Shown here: piece after piece, positions 23,423 through 35,090 of the stretch
Layout: every line of letters begins with the position of its first letter
Numbering within the stretch: the stretch's first letter is position 1
NCBI GenBank assembly: GCA_021018995.1
Contig: CM037591.1
Span: forward strand, 3,850,001-3,914,000
From: Chloranthus sessilifolius
Taxonomy: Eukaryota > Streptophyta > Magnoliopsida > Chloranthales > Chloranthaceae
Direction of reading: 5' to 3'
Length of the DNA stretch: 64,000 nucleotides
The notes under the pieces: generated by a model
Databases searched by the model: none
What the model was told of the DNA's origin: nothing
The model's input: the letters and a program-made list of their open reading frames with translations, nothing else
Program-made: the position numbers and the translations under genes

Positions 23423-23540
23423 GGGGGAGGCGGAGAGGAACATGTATTCAAAGGGAGATAGTCAGAGATCAAAGGTGGCAACTTTGTAGTCACTCTTTTG
23501 TGGCGGGCACATTTCGGTATGCCCTTTTGACTTCCTCTCT

Positions 23541-23628
23541 CTTTCTCTCTCTCTCTCTCCAATGCCAAGCTGTCACTGTGGCTGATTTCATGTAAATCGG
23601 TCTGGCTGTCGGTTCTATCACACACTTA

Positions 23629-23660
<32 letters not shown>
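23541..23660 (-). repeat. (GA)n tracts upstream of the U-box gene
   Basis: Two CT-rich runs on the plus strand, a loose one at 23541-23560 and a clean (TC)15 at 23631-23660, read as GA repeats in the gene's direction. GA repeats near plant promoters can bind BPC-type GAGA factors; any role here is inference. Confidence 0.6.
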
Positions 23661-23665
<5 letters not shown>

Positions 23666-23880
23666 AACAGTGGTTTCAAATATCAGACAGATCTGAATCC
23701 GTTTGGGCCCAGCAGTACAGATCCATTTGGATGGGGTAGAATTTTGGGTTGTAACCGTTAGAAGTTCCTATTTTGGTGGCCATCACTATGGTCAAACCCG
23801 TTGACCAGTGAATGGTATAAGATCAACCTTGAGATGTACAATTGCTATTCTGGTGAGTTTGAAGAGAATAGGCAACTGAT

Positions 23881-24236
23881 TGTTGAGTCTTTCAGTTAAG
23901 GTATGATTGTGATTTCTAATCACACTACAATTAGCAATTTCAGTCCTTAATGGGATAGGACTCTTTGGCTATAAATATAAGGGGTGCCTGGTCCCAACGA
24001 TAGCTCGACATAATTCAATCCTCCCTATTGGTGAGAGCATCCCCATTGTGCTAGGAGATATTGAACGCGAGAAGATCGTTGAAGATCGGCAACCATCAAT
24101 GGCTAACGCTCAAGGTGCGCATATTTATAGATTATATATTTATTATTTTTTATTAATCGTGCGCCTAGATCTTTCGGCTTAATTTTGGATGGTCGGATCG
24201 TTAGATTCATTTAGATTCCTTCAATTGGTATCAAAG
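23881..24236 (+). mobile_element. Possible LTR with primer-binding site
   Basis: GGCTATAAATATAAGG near 23970 looks like an LTR promoter. CCTTCA at 24218-24223 followed by TGGTATCAAAG at 24226-24236 resembles an LTR end plus initiator-tRNA primer site. The left end is a guess (TGTTGAGTC at 23881) and no downstream coding parts or second LTR were found, so it is a remnant at best. Confidence 0.35.
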
Positions 24237-24358
24237 TCATGATTGGCGTTATGATCGGTCAAAACTTTGAAATGAATTTTTTTTTTTTTTTTTATGGCTG
24301 TTTTATAAAAAAAAAAAAATTTAGTCCGGCACCGATCGCAAGGCTGTTTTTAATGGTT

Positions 24359-24393
<35 letters not shown>

Positions 24394-25181
24394 TTGCCGG
24401 TAGGAGATTTTCCGGCCGCCGGACCGGCACCGGCCGATGTCCGACGCCGGGGACGACGGCACACGCTTGGCGCCTGGCCATCGGGTCATGCGGTAAGCCC
24501 CTAAGGGCTGGTCGCAAATCAAAATAATAATAATAATAATAAAAATTTGGGGTTTTTTGTGGCCGACGGTCCGGCCAGGGCCTTTTTCCACCACCGGATC
24601 GGCACCGGCCGACGTCCCCGGGCCGATCGGCGGTGCACCGTATCACGACGCTGGGAATGATCGATGCACCGGACCGTCTTCAAATTATATCTACAAACTA
24701 TTCTCTATTTATTTTATGTTTTTTATGAAATACTCTATAATCTTCATCCATAAAGTCAATTGTGATCGGCCAAAGTATATATATATATATATAGCCTAGG
24801 TGTCGGAGCCTCTTAGAGAATCCACCTAATCCCAAGGGCATATGCGCACCCAAAGTTAGAACATGTTGAGTTAGCACGAGACATAAATCCCTAGGTGGCC
24901 TAAGGGGAGAGATTCCCTCTCATCCATGTCGATGATCATTAATTACACTCTCCTCTCAATAAGTGCTCTTTTGCTTCAAGAAAAGTAAGCTCGTTGGCTT
25001 GCTTGTTCGGATCTATATACACTCAGAGTTGGTAGAATAAAGAGAAGTTCATGGTAATGCCCTTTAAAATTCACTTTAAAGGTAGAAAAACACTTGTTTT
25101 TACATGTAAAAAGTATAATTTTGGTGTAAAGTGATTGTTTAGTTTTAATGTAAAATGCAAGTGTAAAAGTCACTTTATATG
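24237..25181. other. Non-coding: homopolymers, GC-rich patch, AT spacer
   Basis: It holds T- and A-runs at about 24280-24297, 24308-24320 and 24362-24391, then a GC-rich patch with CCGGACCGGCACCGGCC-type words repeated near 24413 and 24590, (AATAAT)n near 24525, and a short TA run near 24775. Overlapping frames of 77-98 residues are simple-sequence artefacts. From about 25.05 kb there is AT-rich MITE-like sequence into which the LINE seems to have inserted. Confidence 0.5.
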
Positions 25182-28100
25182 TTTTTTTTTTTTTAATTAA
25201 TAGGGGTTGATGGGTCCCCCACCCTTTATTTAAAAAAAGGAGAAGATTATAGACGAATTGAGTTACAAATCGAGTTACAAATCAAGTATTCTCGAATGTG
25301 AGAGTGAAGGGAAAAAGGAATAAAAGATGAATTTGTCCATCGAAGAACTGAGGATGAGTCTTGTCCGATCTTTGTTAACAAATCTGCACTGAAGTTCATC
25401 TCTCTCCATATGTGTTTTAATGTTATTGAGTGAAAAGAGAGAGTTAGAAGCTTGATTCTCCGAGTAGTGAAGATGTAAGGCCATAGCGTTTTGTACTATC
25501 CATTTATACAGTTGATCGCAACTAGAGAGTCTGACTCGACTTCCAGATTAGTGTAACTTTGATCAATAGCAAATTGCAACCCATATTGAAACGCCTGGAG
25601 TTCAGCATGAGTAATATCATAACATCTCTCAATGGATCCATGGAAACTGGCTTCATATTGTCCTTGAGTGTTTCTGAAGAGTCCTCCTATGAAAAAATTT
25701 CCATCTCTGCAAGATGCATCTGCATTTAATTTTAGGAAAGGGGAGGGATCCAATGACAGATTCGTGGAGTGGGAGGAGGATCCCTTGAAATTCGCCAAGT
25801 GAAGCTAATTGGGGATATGAATTGATCTTCCATTGGCTGGGGAAGCATAGTGATGTTAACATCATTAACAATATTTAGAAGAACTGTTCTTTTATGATTT
25901 GATTTATTTTCGAAAATCTTTGAATTTCTTTCCTGCCATAGACGCCAAATGGAAGTAGCAAAGACAAGCTTAATTAGAGTGGCATACTTTGAGTTACCTT
26001 TACAATTTCCAATGTAGAAGGATAGCTCTTCATCAAGGGAGCCAATAGAGTTTTTCCTTAAATCGAGTCGCCTGCATAGAAATCTTCATATCCAACTGGA
26101 ATATGAGCATCTAAAAAAGACATGATTGTGATCTTCCGAATTGGACCAACAAACTACACATCTCGAAGGAATATAGAAGCCTCTTTTAATGAGATTATCC
26201 AAAGTAAGCAGTTAATTTTGAATAGCTAACCAAGTACAAAAAAGATACTTAGGAATATACTTAGAGTGCCAGAGGAATTTGTACCAAGAGACCTTCTCAT
26301 AGGAGTGTTTGAAGCAAGACAAAGCTGATTTAGAAGCGAATTCACCTCAAGGTTCAAGTTTCCATATATAAGCATCTTCATCATAAATATTGATGGGAGT
26401 AGGATGCGAACGAATTCGTGCCCATGCCTCTTCCATTTTTCGTGTTGTGGGGTTTGGTAGGTTCCATTCTCCATTAACAATGACATCACTAACATGACTA
26501 CTCTCATCAATTCCAGATTGTATCATCATTCTGCGCCCGTAGTCTTTAATAAGAGTACCATTTTCAAGCCAATGATCATGTCAGAAATTTGTATTGGCAC
26601 CATTGCCAATGATGATCCGAATTTATGATTTTATTGTATCTCTAACCCTCATAATCGCTCTCCAAGCCCATGAGAAATTATTAGGGAGATTACAGTTCCA
26701 GATATTTGTAGGATGAACATATCTAGCAATGCACCAAGTGGACCAAAGTGATTTGTTGGAGACCAAATTTCAGAACAGTTTTGAAAGACTAGCATTATTC
26801 CAATCAGTAACACGCCTAATTCCGAGGCCCCCTTCATCCTTGGGTTTGCAAATTTTCTTCCAACTGATAGGATGCATTGATTGGCCAAGAGAAGGGCCCC
26901 TCCAAAGAAATCTTGAGAAAATTGTTTCCATTGTTACTGATGATCTTCCTTGAGAGATAGAAAGAACCAGACCAATATATTTGGAAGCTATTAAGGACTA
27001 ATTTAATAAGTTTCAATCTCCCAGCATAAGAGAGAAGATTTCCTTTCCAGCTTTCAAGCCGGCCATGGATTTTTTCAAGAAAAGGATTGCAGAGATTGTA
27101 TGTGAGTTGACCTGAGTAAAGGGGCAGCCTCAAATACTTGATCGAAAGCTTTCCTTCAGAAAATCTTAAGGCATCTTTCAGAGCAGAGTTGGTATTGCAA
27201 GCAGCACTGCATAGAATAATACTTTTGGAATCATTCACCTTCAAACTTGAAATAAGATGGAAACGGTCTAGTATATCTCTTAGTTCTTTAGCTGAATCAA
27301 CATCTTCATTCATCATGATAAATAAATTGTCAACAAAGATGAGATGGGAGACGATCGGGCAATCAGCCATTTGAAGGGGTTTGATAGAATCTTGAGAAAT
27401 TTTTTCTTCAAGTGAGCACGTGAATCCTTCCATTATGAGAGTGAAAAGCAGCAGCGATAATGGATCTCCCTGTCTTATACCACAAGAACTTGCAAAATAT
27501 TCATGAGGAGAACCATTAATAAGGATTGAAAACATAGGAGTTGTGATGCATTCACTAATCCATTGAATCCAAGTTTCATCAAACCCCAATTATTGGAGAA
27601 TAGAAAGAACATACTAGTCCCACGGCACCTTATCAAAGGCCTTTTGAAGATCAATTTTAATGCAGAAAGCCTTTGGTTCAGAATTAAGGTGGAAATTTCG
27701 AACAAGGTCATGGGCCAGAAGAACAAGGTCATGGGCCAGAATTAAGGTGAAACCAGATTGATTCCAACTAATAAGAGAAGGGGGGACATTTGCAAGGAGA
27801 TTCGATAAAATCTTTGTGATAACTATATAAAGAAAGTTACACAAAGCAATGGGTCTGAATTTATCCATCGAATTGGCGCCTCTTTCTTTAGGAATCAGCT
27901 TGAGAAAAGTGGCATTTAGAGATTTAGGCAGTTTCTTCTTACGGAAAAAATAGCGTACCATTTTAATAGTATCTTGCCCAATGATATTTCAAAAGATCTA
28001 AAAGAATTCCGCGGAGAAGCCGTCCGGGCCAGAAGCTTTATTCTTAGGTGAATTAAAGATAACACTTTTGATTTCTTCATCAGAGAATCTTGCGATAAAA

Positions 28101-28420
28101 AAGTAGCCTGAGAAGGTGGTTGCTTACGCTTAAAAGGAAGGTTCGAGATCTCTTGATTCGAAGATGGAGAAAAGATCTCCTGATAATATTGAGTAGCTAA
28201 AATGCACATAGTTGTAGGATCATCAATTCTCACTCATAGGAAGATTCAACTCAAATAAGGAATTTGAAGAGATTCTAGAGTTCACCATAGAATAAAAAAA
28301 AAATTTATTGGAATCTCCAACCTGTAACCATTGAACCCTTGCTTCTGTCTGATAAAATTTTCTTCAGTGAGAGATTCCCGACGCAGAGTAATGCTCATTA
28401 GTAGGATCATCATGATTCAT
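25182..28420 (-). mobile_element. L1-type LINE, reverse transcriptase to RNase H part
   Basis: On the minus strand, parts come in LINE order: the linker before RT (GVQWLQVGDSN-like, near 28.35 kb), RT with FRPIALCN, FCIKIDLQKAFDKVPWD and SCGIRQGDPLS, a zinc-binding C-terminal region (about 26.9-26.2 kb), and an RNase H domain (LKLNADASCRDG, HAELQAFQYGL) at 25798-25496. The A-tail shows as a T-run at 25182-25194. The RT active-site motif reads FVDN where FADD is expected, and stops and frameshifts break the frame at several points, so it is inactive. A 21-base tandem duplication (GGTCATGGGCCAGAA twice) lies near 27.70-27.74 kb. RNase H at the end is typical of plant L1 lines. Confidence 0.9.
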
Positions 28421-28422
28421 CA

Positions 28423-29062
28423 ATGAATACTCTTCTATGGAAGGTGCGTGGATTTGGAAAATCCATTAAACATAGAGAACTAAAAATATTAATTAGAAAC
28501 AATAATCTCAGTTTGATTTGTTTAACTGAGACGAGATGCATCCTTCCTAATGCCCACAAAATAAGGAGAAAATTTAAAGGATGGGAATTTCTTGATAATT
28601 ACCAATCTCATAACTTTGGTCGTATCTGGATTCTTTGGAATCCCACGGTTTTCAAGGTTCACCAATTATCGGAATCTGAACAAAGTCTTCACTGCCAGGT
28701 GACTCGTCCATCAGATAATTTTCAATTTACTTTTACTGGAATTTATGGATTAAATCTTGCATCAGAACGGAAACTTCTATGGAGAACTCTTCATAACATC
28801 GCCCCAACGATCTCAAGTCCGTGGCTGGTTTTGGGGGAGACTTCAACACTGTACAGTTTGCATCAGAAATAGTTGGAGGTCTTACCATTCCTGCTCAGAC
28901 GGATTCTTGAAGACTTCAATTCCTGCATTGACGATTGTTTACTTACCAATATGAGATCGGTTGGCTTCTCATGGTCTTAGACGAATCAGAATCTCATGCA
29001 AGCTTGATCTTGTTCTACTTAACTCTGAGTGGAAAAGTCTTTTTGAAGTCAACAAAGTTACA
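28423..29062 (+). mobile_element. Inverted 5' part of the LINE: endonuclease domain
   Basis: A plus-strand frame starts MNTLLWKVRGFG, the usual start of plant LINE ORF2. It continues with SLICLTETR and IYGLN and, after one frame change, GGDFNT-like, GFSWSN- and LVLLNSEW-like motifs of an apurinic endonuclease (EEP) domain. It is head-to-head with the RT part and its start abuts the RT linker. That is the arrangement left when twin priming inverts the 5' end during LINE insertion. About 210 of the domain's usual 230 residues are covered. Confidence 0.85.
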
Positions 29063-29531
29063 TAAAATCTATTTTATAGCATTTTACACTTTACTTAGCT
29101 TTTGTTTATCTGTATTTTTTAAGTTTTATAAGATTAAATCTCGAGTAAAAAAAATACAGGTTATGTGCGTACTAGTTTTACGTCCTCCTTTAAAGCCAAT
29201 TAAAAAATAAATAATTAAATTTTATGTAAAATCTTATAAGATTGCTTTTAATATTATCATATTACGAAGAGGTGAATGTCCACTACGTAACCAACATGTT
29301 TTTTTTTAAGTACTACGTAAGCAACACTTAAACCCACCAATAACAACACTTAAACTCTTCTTCTTCTAAAATCTGTCAAACTTTGGGCAGCTTATAACTA
29401 CTTATAAGCACAAAAATCAGTTAAAGTTGAAGTTGAAGTTTGGCCATTTAGGCATGGAGTGACATATATGATATACCACTGTTGACTTGTGCACCATGCT
29501 TGTGCATGGGTTAATCTCTGGAAAATTACAA
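29063..29531. other. AT-rich flank, nothing recognised
   Basis: Sequence with GCATTTTACACTTTAC-like words similar to the left flank of the LINE, perhaps the other half of a MITE that the LINE entered. No gene. Confidence 0.3.
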
Positions 29532-29647
29532 ATGGCGGGTAGGTTTTTTATAGGCAAAGTGCAGGCCCGACCTATATTGCTTAGGCCTACTACACTTGCG
29601 GTCAATTACGTCATGCCACATCAGTCACCTGCACAAAACCTACCTGC
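29532..29647. mobile_element. MITE, GCAGGTAGGTTTTGTGCAGG family, short copy
   Basis: It starts GGCGGGTAGGTTTT and ends CACAAAACCTACCTGC, which is its inverted copy, and contains GGCAAAGTGCAGG. A longer copy with a nested element is at 61256-61621 and a partial one is near 61.80-61.90 kb. Confidence 0.65.
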
Positions 29648-29768
29648 TATATAACATTATATTGTCCATAATCTCCCGCTCAGTAGCCAAAAATTGACTC
29701 GTTCTCAATCAAGTGCAAATGGTAAGCAGGTCAACTAATAGGATCAAATCAAAGTGCTCAAGTAATTT

Positions 29769-29931
29769 CACTACAAAAAATAAGACTATTAGCGGCAGTC
29801 ATAAACTGTCGCTATTAACAAAAAAACTGCCACTAATACTCTTGCCGCTAATAGATTTACTAGTTTTTTGGTTAATAGTGGCAGTTTTTGGCTGCAAAAA
29901 ATTGCCGCTAATAATCTTATTTTTTGTAATG
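29769..29931. mobile_element. CACTA-like MITE with TTT duplication
   Basis: It starts CACTACAAAAAATAAGAC and ends TTATTTTTTGTAATG, with mirrored GCGGCAGT and ACTGCCAC words. TTT lies on both sides, although this is weak evidence in T-rich sequence. Confidence 0.85.
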
Positions 29932-29954
29932 TTTCTTTAATTTTCACGTATTTT

Positions 29955-30107
29955 TACTACAAAAAATAAGACTATTAGCGGCAGTTTTTTTAACAAAAAA
30001 CTGCCACTATTAGTTTTGCCACTACAAAAAACTGCCGCTAGTAGTTCTGCCGCTATAAAAAACTGCCTTAACATCAAGTGTCGTTAAAACACCTTATTTT
30101 TGTAGTG
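29955..30107. mobile_element. CACTA-like MITE, tandem neighbour copy
   Basis: It begins TACTACAAAAAATAAGAC and ends CTTATTTTTGTAGTG, with CTGCCGC words and the AACACCTTATTTTTG right half found in several copies. TTT flanks both ends. It lies only 23 bases from the previous copy. Confidence 0.85.
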
Positions 30108-30779
30108 TTTTAAAATATTTTTTTATTATTTTATTTTTTAAATATATTTTTTTCATTTTATACACTCCAAAATTATTGTTTTGGGATCCAGATCAGTTTT
30201 ATGTAACCAATTGGAAAGCCGAAATTGATATTTGAAACCTTGGTCCCAACTCCCAAGTCTATTTAAAATGTCCGATGGTACCAATCCCCTAAACCGAAGG
30301 GTTCTTTTACCATTAACTAGTCCTTGTGATTGGTCAAAATCTCGAAAATCTGTAACGTATCGTCGATGAGGCTTAGACGAAATATCAGGATAATGACCGA
30401 GAAGTTGATTTTATCGCCCATACATTGAATCAATGTATCGGTGAGTATATAATCAATGTATCGGCGAGTATATATGTTGTTAAATCCCAGAAATCGGCTG
30501 AGACATTGATTGTATCAGAAAGATATATTATTAAATCTAAAAAAATTCGTAATTTTTTTGAAATGATCTTACACCATCAATGGTTAAAGATTTGGGTGAT
30601 CTGAACCGTCAAAGTGATAGATCATATATTGAAGTGCAACAGGCTAAAAAATGATGTTTTAGGTTGATTAAAATATCCAATCTGTGTACTATAATATCAA
30701 CAGTTGTTTTTAATTTTAGTGGCTGATATTAAAGTTCATCAATAGGATGGTTCACATCCACTTATCGACATATTACATT
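30108..30779. other. Non-coding; small GTATCGGCGAG duplication
   Basis: No gene. ATCAATGTATCGG followed by TGAGTATAT or CGAGTATAT is duplicated near 30430-30470. Diluted CGATAC-type words suggest a decayed member of the CGATACGTATCG repeat class. Confidence 0.35.
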
Positions 30780-30943
30780 CACTACAAAAATAAAGTGTTT
30801 CAGCGGCACTTGCTGTTAAGAAAGTTTTTGGTAGCAACATGACTAATAACGGCAATTTTTTATAGCGACAGGACTAATAGTAGCAGTTTTTTGTTAATAG
30901 CGGCAATTTTTTACTACCACTAATAGTCTTAAGTTTTGTAGTG
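30780..30943. mobile_element. CACTA-like MITE with ATT duplication
   Basis: CACTACAAAAATAAAG at the left and TTTTGTAGTG at the right, flanked by ATT on both sides (30777-30779 and 30944-30946), a clean 3-bp target duplication. Confidence 0.85.
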
Positions 30944-30951
30944 ATTGGGCC

Positions 30952-31024
30952 ATGGATCAAAATTTCGGCCAAAATGTTTCGTGTATGCTCGAAATCGAAA
31001 TTCAACCCGAAATTTTGATCTTTG
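30952..31024. mobile_element. CCGAAATTTCGG-word mini-element, 73 bases
   Basis: ATGGATCAAAATTTCGG at the left faces CCGAAATTTTGATCTTTG at the right. Flanking nine-base strings GATTGGGCC and CATTAGGCT agree at six positions, a possible worn 9-bp duplication. It abuts the CACTA-like copy. Confidence 0.6.
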
Positions 31025-31417
31025 CATTAGGCTGAGATATAGTCCAATGATAGATTGCCACTTGGGCAATTTAAATTCATCATAAATATATGCCACATGA
31101 GCTAATAATAAATCACACTTTAATTCTCTGAGATAAAAAGTCTAATTCTACCGGTGTAAGATCATTTAAATGTCCTTTGATATTTAAATGTCGTCAGTTA
31201 GCTATTATCCCAATTTTTCAAAGAAAGTTTTCTATTCATAAAAAAAGAGAATATTATAAAAATAAATAAATCGATTATTTCTCATTGAGTGGTACAAAAT
31301 GGGTGGCAACACCAACCAGTTGACTTCTATTGTCGATAGCCGCACGTGCTTAATTCTTAAACTTCAGCTTCACGTGGACGCTGTTCTTACACGGCTCTCG
31401 AGCCTTCAATAATCGAA

Positions 31418-31770
31418 CACTTACTAAAAGTTTGTACCAGGTGGTCAGCCTCTAGCACTAAAGATGGTGCTTGAGTCACGTTATTAAATATTTTTTAACC
31501 AGTGGTTGATCATATTTCAGTAACACTGGAAGATTTTTGTCATGCATACAAAGTGGATGATATGAGAGCCACCACAGTGGGACAGCAACTGCTATATATG
31601 TTACACCATATTACGTCTCAGCTTACGGTTGTTTCATGCCATACAAGAGTGCAAACGGGTTGGATCAACTGGCGGATCAAGCAGCCCGACCCAACAGTTA
31701 GAAAAACTCGGGTTGGTTTCGGATTAAGGTTTCTTTACTTGAGCCGAACGCGACTACCTTCTATTCAACC
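31418..31770 (+). repeat. Duplicated unit with a shared 90-residue frame, copy 1
   Basis: From AACACTTACTAAAAG to TTCAACCTTAG this closely matches 35091-35460. Both copies keep a plus-strand frame containing HAYKVDDMRATTVGQQL and MLHHITSQL. The two copies differ by gaps of 9 and 3 bases, which keep the frame. I do not recognise the peptide. It could be a captured gene fragment carried by a transposon. Confidence 0.6.
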
Positions 31771-31981
31771 TTAGTTTGACAACGACCTGAGTTTTTGCTA
31801 CTCGGGCTAGATCGAGTTTGGGTTGGGAATTTTAGTATATGAGTCAGGTCAGGTTCGAATTAACACCAGCTTGACCCAAACTTGACCTGAGTTTTTGCTC
31901 TTGGACATTTTATTTAGCCTAGAGCTGACTAAAACAGGATCAGGATCGGGCTGAAGTCTAACCTATTGATATCCTAAGAGG

Positions 31982-33232
31982 GCAGTTTTTTTTTTTCTTT
32001 TCGATAACTTAGGATAATCCCAAGTTTATGCTTGGACTAATCTCTAAGGCCTCGTTCAGGTGTTTTCTGATTTTTCCCAGAAAAGCTTAGATTCTTGGAC
32101 ACTCAAATTCTTAGCAGACTTAGATTCTTAACTTTTCCCATATGCTTTCTTAAGTTACTAGGATTCCTGACTTTTCTTATAAAAGATAAAAAATTCTTTG
32201 TTTTTAAGTTCCTCTTAGAAAATCCTCAGAATCGATTCAATTGGTGATTATGTTATGACCGTAGAAACGTTATCTAATCATCGGTTTATGTGTTGTACTC
32301 AAATTTCTCTCAAAATTTACGGGCAAGCAATCGAGATGAGGCTGAATATATTTGACGGAGTCTTTTCCCAAATTTGATTTAATGGTCAATACTTTTAAAA
32401 TAGGTCATTAATAACCAATCAAAAAGTTAAACAATTTATCGTCCTACAAAAAATATTAGCATAACATATCACATACGACACTTTTTATATATATAAAAAT
32501 ATATATACAAATTATCAAACAATTAAGCCAGTAAGACAAAACTAACTTAATTTAAAATATGTACAAAAAAAAATAATACTACAAACAAAACATAAACAAA
32601 TCTGCCCCTACCCGATTTTCTAATCCACCCAAGTACCCAACTATAGCTCATGTGAATCCAGGGAAATCAACAGCTTGGGGAAGATGATCTGGTAGACGGT
32701 GCAGTGAGAGGTTTCTTCAGCTATAGATTGATGAAATGCCATCTCAACCCAAACGGCGTTGGACTCTAGTGCTTCAACGACAAGGAGATAAGCAATTTGA
32801 GGAAGAAGACATACTTTTGAATTTATGACCGTTAAATGAGTTGAGATATGATGTATACAAAATTTTCAAGTATACAATGTTGCCTACAATCTAAGCTCAG
32901 ATTCTGAGTTATTCCGAACAAATTGGTCGGACGACTTGCTATCATTTTCACTCGAAAATCACTCAAAATCACACTTCCCAAGGAGTTCTCTCGAACAGCA
33001 AATTCAATTGAAAAAACTCATAATCTGCCTGTAATCTAAGTATAAACTCAAATTCTAAGTTTTTCCAAACTCTCGAACATGCCCTAAGGGATGCCCTGTC
33101 CCCCACGGTATAACGATTATTTACCCCAAGAGCTAGGGAGGTTGACCCATGACACATGCACTCCCCCTTTGGTGCACACGTCCTAAGTCTAAGTACCAAA
33201 AAAGGTGAAGGGCACCACTATGTTTATGTTTT
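31982..33232 (-). repeat. SINE-like element interrupted by a Harbinger-like MITE
   Basis: 31982-32047 plus 33088-33232 together correspond to the uninterrupted unit at 21532-21712: the T-run, GATAACTTAG, GCTTGGACTAATC, then GGGATGCCC, GAGGTTGACCCATGA and GGTGCACA. The interruption is exact at the duplicated TAA. Confidence 0.6.
32048..33084. mobile_element. PIF/Harbinger-like non-autonomous element, 1037 bases
   Basis: It begins GGCCTCGTTCAGGTGTTTTC and ends CTCTCGAACATGCCC, whose inverse GGGCATGTTCGAGAG matches the left end at most positions. TAA lies on both sides (32045-32047 and 33085-33087). The empty site at 21.57 kb reads CCCTAAGGGATG, confirming the borders. No transposase frame is visible, so it is a non-autonomous copy. 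Confidence 0.8.
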
Positions 33233-35085
33233 TTTTTTTTTTTTGATCGGCAAGCAGAGGTTGGAGGGGCCTCACCCTTATTTATTTCTTAGAAAAGATT
33301 ACAAATGAGAATAGACATTAATTACATCCTTTCTAAGAAGAGAGTGTAAACCATCAGGTAGTCCGACATCCCCAATCCATCGCATGCCAGTGCTTGAAGT
33401 GAGTCCTCGATTGGCGAGAAAATCAGCACAAGAGTTAACTTCTCTGAACACATGCTTAAAAGTAATGCTCTTGAACTTGTTGATCGATTTAGAATGTAAC
33501 CCTTGCAAGTGCACAAGATCTATTGCAGTATGGCAAGAACAGGGGTGTCGAACCCACAGGGAAACGTGAATTTTTAATTAATTCTTTTAGAGATTTTAAA
33601 AACGTCCCTAAGGAAGTACCAAAGGGCAGATTCAATTTTACCAAAAACTTAACGCACTTTTCCTAAATGCAGAAAAATAAATTAATCTAAACAATTAATT
33701 ACTGATAAATCTACGAACAATATTAAAATGAGATCAAGGAATATGCTACCCCAGATTCGTACCCCTTTTCTATCATTAAAACCCACAGTTTCATTAAATC
33801 ATCATTCACACCATCATTCATCTAGAAAAATGACTTGAAATAAAATATGATCATCAATCCGGCATACCCTATCTAAAAACAATGACTCAGCCTAACATTG
33901 CGGTATGAGTCATGTAAAAAGTATAGCGTATCTCATGATATTTAGATCACGACAATCAGCACATAATCGCTCTACAGCCTAGATCAGCCTGCAGGTCCAG
34001 ATCTAGCGATTACGGCCGTTGATACGCGCAATCAACGGTCATAACAAAGCATTTAAAATATTATCAATCACACAAACTTTGAGCAAAACGATTCCATGAT
34101 AACAAAAATAGCGTATTAATCATAAACATGGGTACTTATCTCGGGGATCGCATCTTCCCGATCTACGATTGTACCATCTTTGGTGTTTGATCTCCTTTTC
34201 TTTCAAAGTCATTCCTCTTTATTTCTTCCAAAAGATATTTGCAATTGTTTTTCCTAAATACAATCTATGAATTTCTCGGAGAAAATAATGCAAATCCTAG
34301 GTACAATCTACCTGAATAAACCCAGAAGAAGGAGAGAAGAAGACTTGAAAAGATGAAGAAAATATTCCCCAAAGTGAAGAGCCCTAAAACTAAAAAGAAA
34401 GAATGAATAATATTCTAATTGCAAAAATAATAATCCTCCTAAGAAACTCGTGGCTTCCTTTTATAATAGCCTAACCTAATACCTCTCTCGATTGACATCT
34501 AAGAGTAATTTTCGTGAATTCCCGCCTAGCTTTGCATCAGATACTGCCTCGGTATTTTGCTCATAATTTTCTGTACCGAACTCGGATTGAGGTGATTCTT
34601 GAAGCGTTGGAAAGCTGACGACGAGCTCTACAACTTTTATGTTTTAGCAATTTCCTGAATCTGACGTCTTGAAGGTCCAAATTGAGCTGCAAGTCGCACT
34701 AAGTTCTCAATGACCCAAAATAGCAGTGTTTTGACATTATTTTCGGGATTCTTGGGCTGTTTTAGAAACTTGGACTGTATTTACCTGAAACACTTCAAAT
34801 CTAGCAAATCTCATCAGATAGCCTTCATCGGACGGCTAAATATAGGTATTTAGGGGTGAAATATCATCATATTTCACTACTCATCACTTGTTACATTGAT
34901 TTTTGATCCACCTAACAGCATTACAACTCTTCCAGTCCACCTGTGAGATATCATGAATCCAGGTCACTGCATTCTTGCAATCAAATTCAATATGAATATC
35001 GTTGATATTCATATCGATAGCGATCAGAACCCCGTACAAAATAGCATATAGCTCACAAGCAACCATAGAAGAATACGAGGATGGC
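33233..35085 (-). mobile_element. 5'-truncated LINE, RNase H end
   Basis: A T-run at about 33229-33245 marks the A-tail. The minus strand then shows the C-terminal RNase H piece (KHVFREVNSCADFLANRGL, 33514-33299) and, upstream of a 1.38-kb insert, its N-terminal piece (CELYAILYGVLIAIDMNINDIHIEFDCKNAV, 35066-34884). Only the last third of ORF2 is present. The pieces are in different frames, so it is a dead copy. Confidence 0.8.
33504..34886. mobile_element. LTR-like insert inside the LINE
   Basis: Non-coding 1.38-kb insert with TG...CA ends: TGCAAGTGCACAAGATC on the plus strand to CTACTCATCA. It includes GGTGTCGAACCCACAGGGA, a segment widespread in plant LTR-type repeats as I recall it. It also carries the GGAAAGCT and ACAACTTTTATGTTTT module seen in the solo LTR at 8.4 kb. 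A short AAG or CTTG repeat at the borders is the only candidate target duplication, so the exact ends are uncertain. I infer a solo LTR or a non-autonomous relative. Confidence 0.55.
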
Positions 35086-35090
35086 CCAAC

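Noticed and set aside
24350-24646. Frames of 77-98 residues with poly-Phe and poly-Tyr
   Set aside because: They are driven by A/T homopolymers and (AATAAT)n; not credible proteins.
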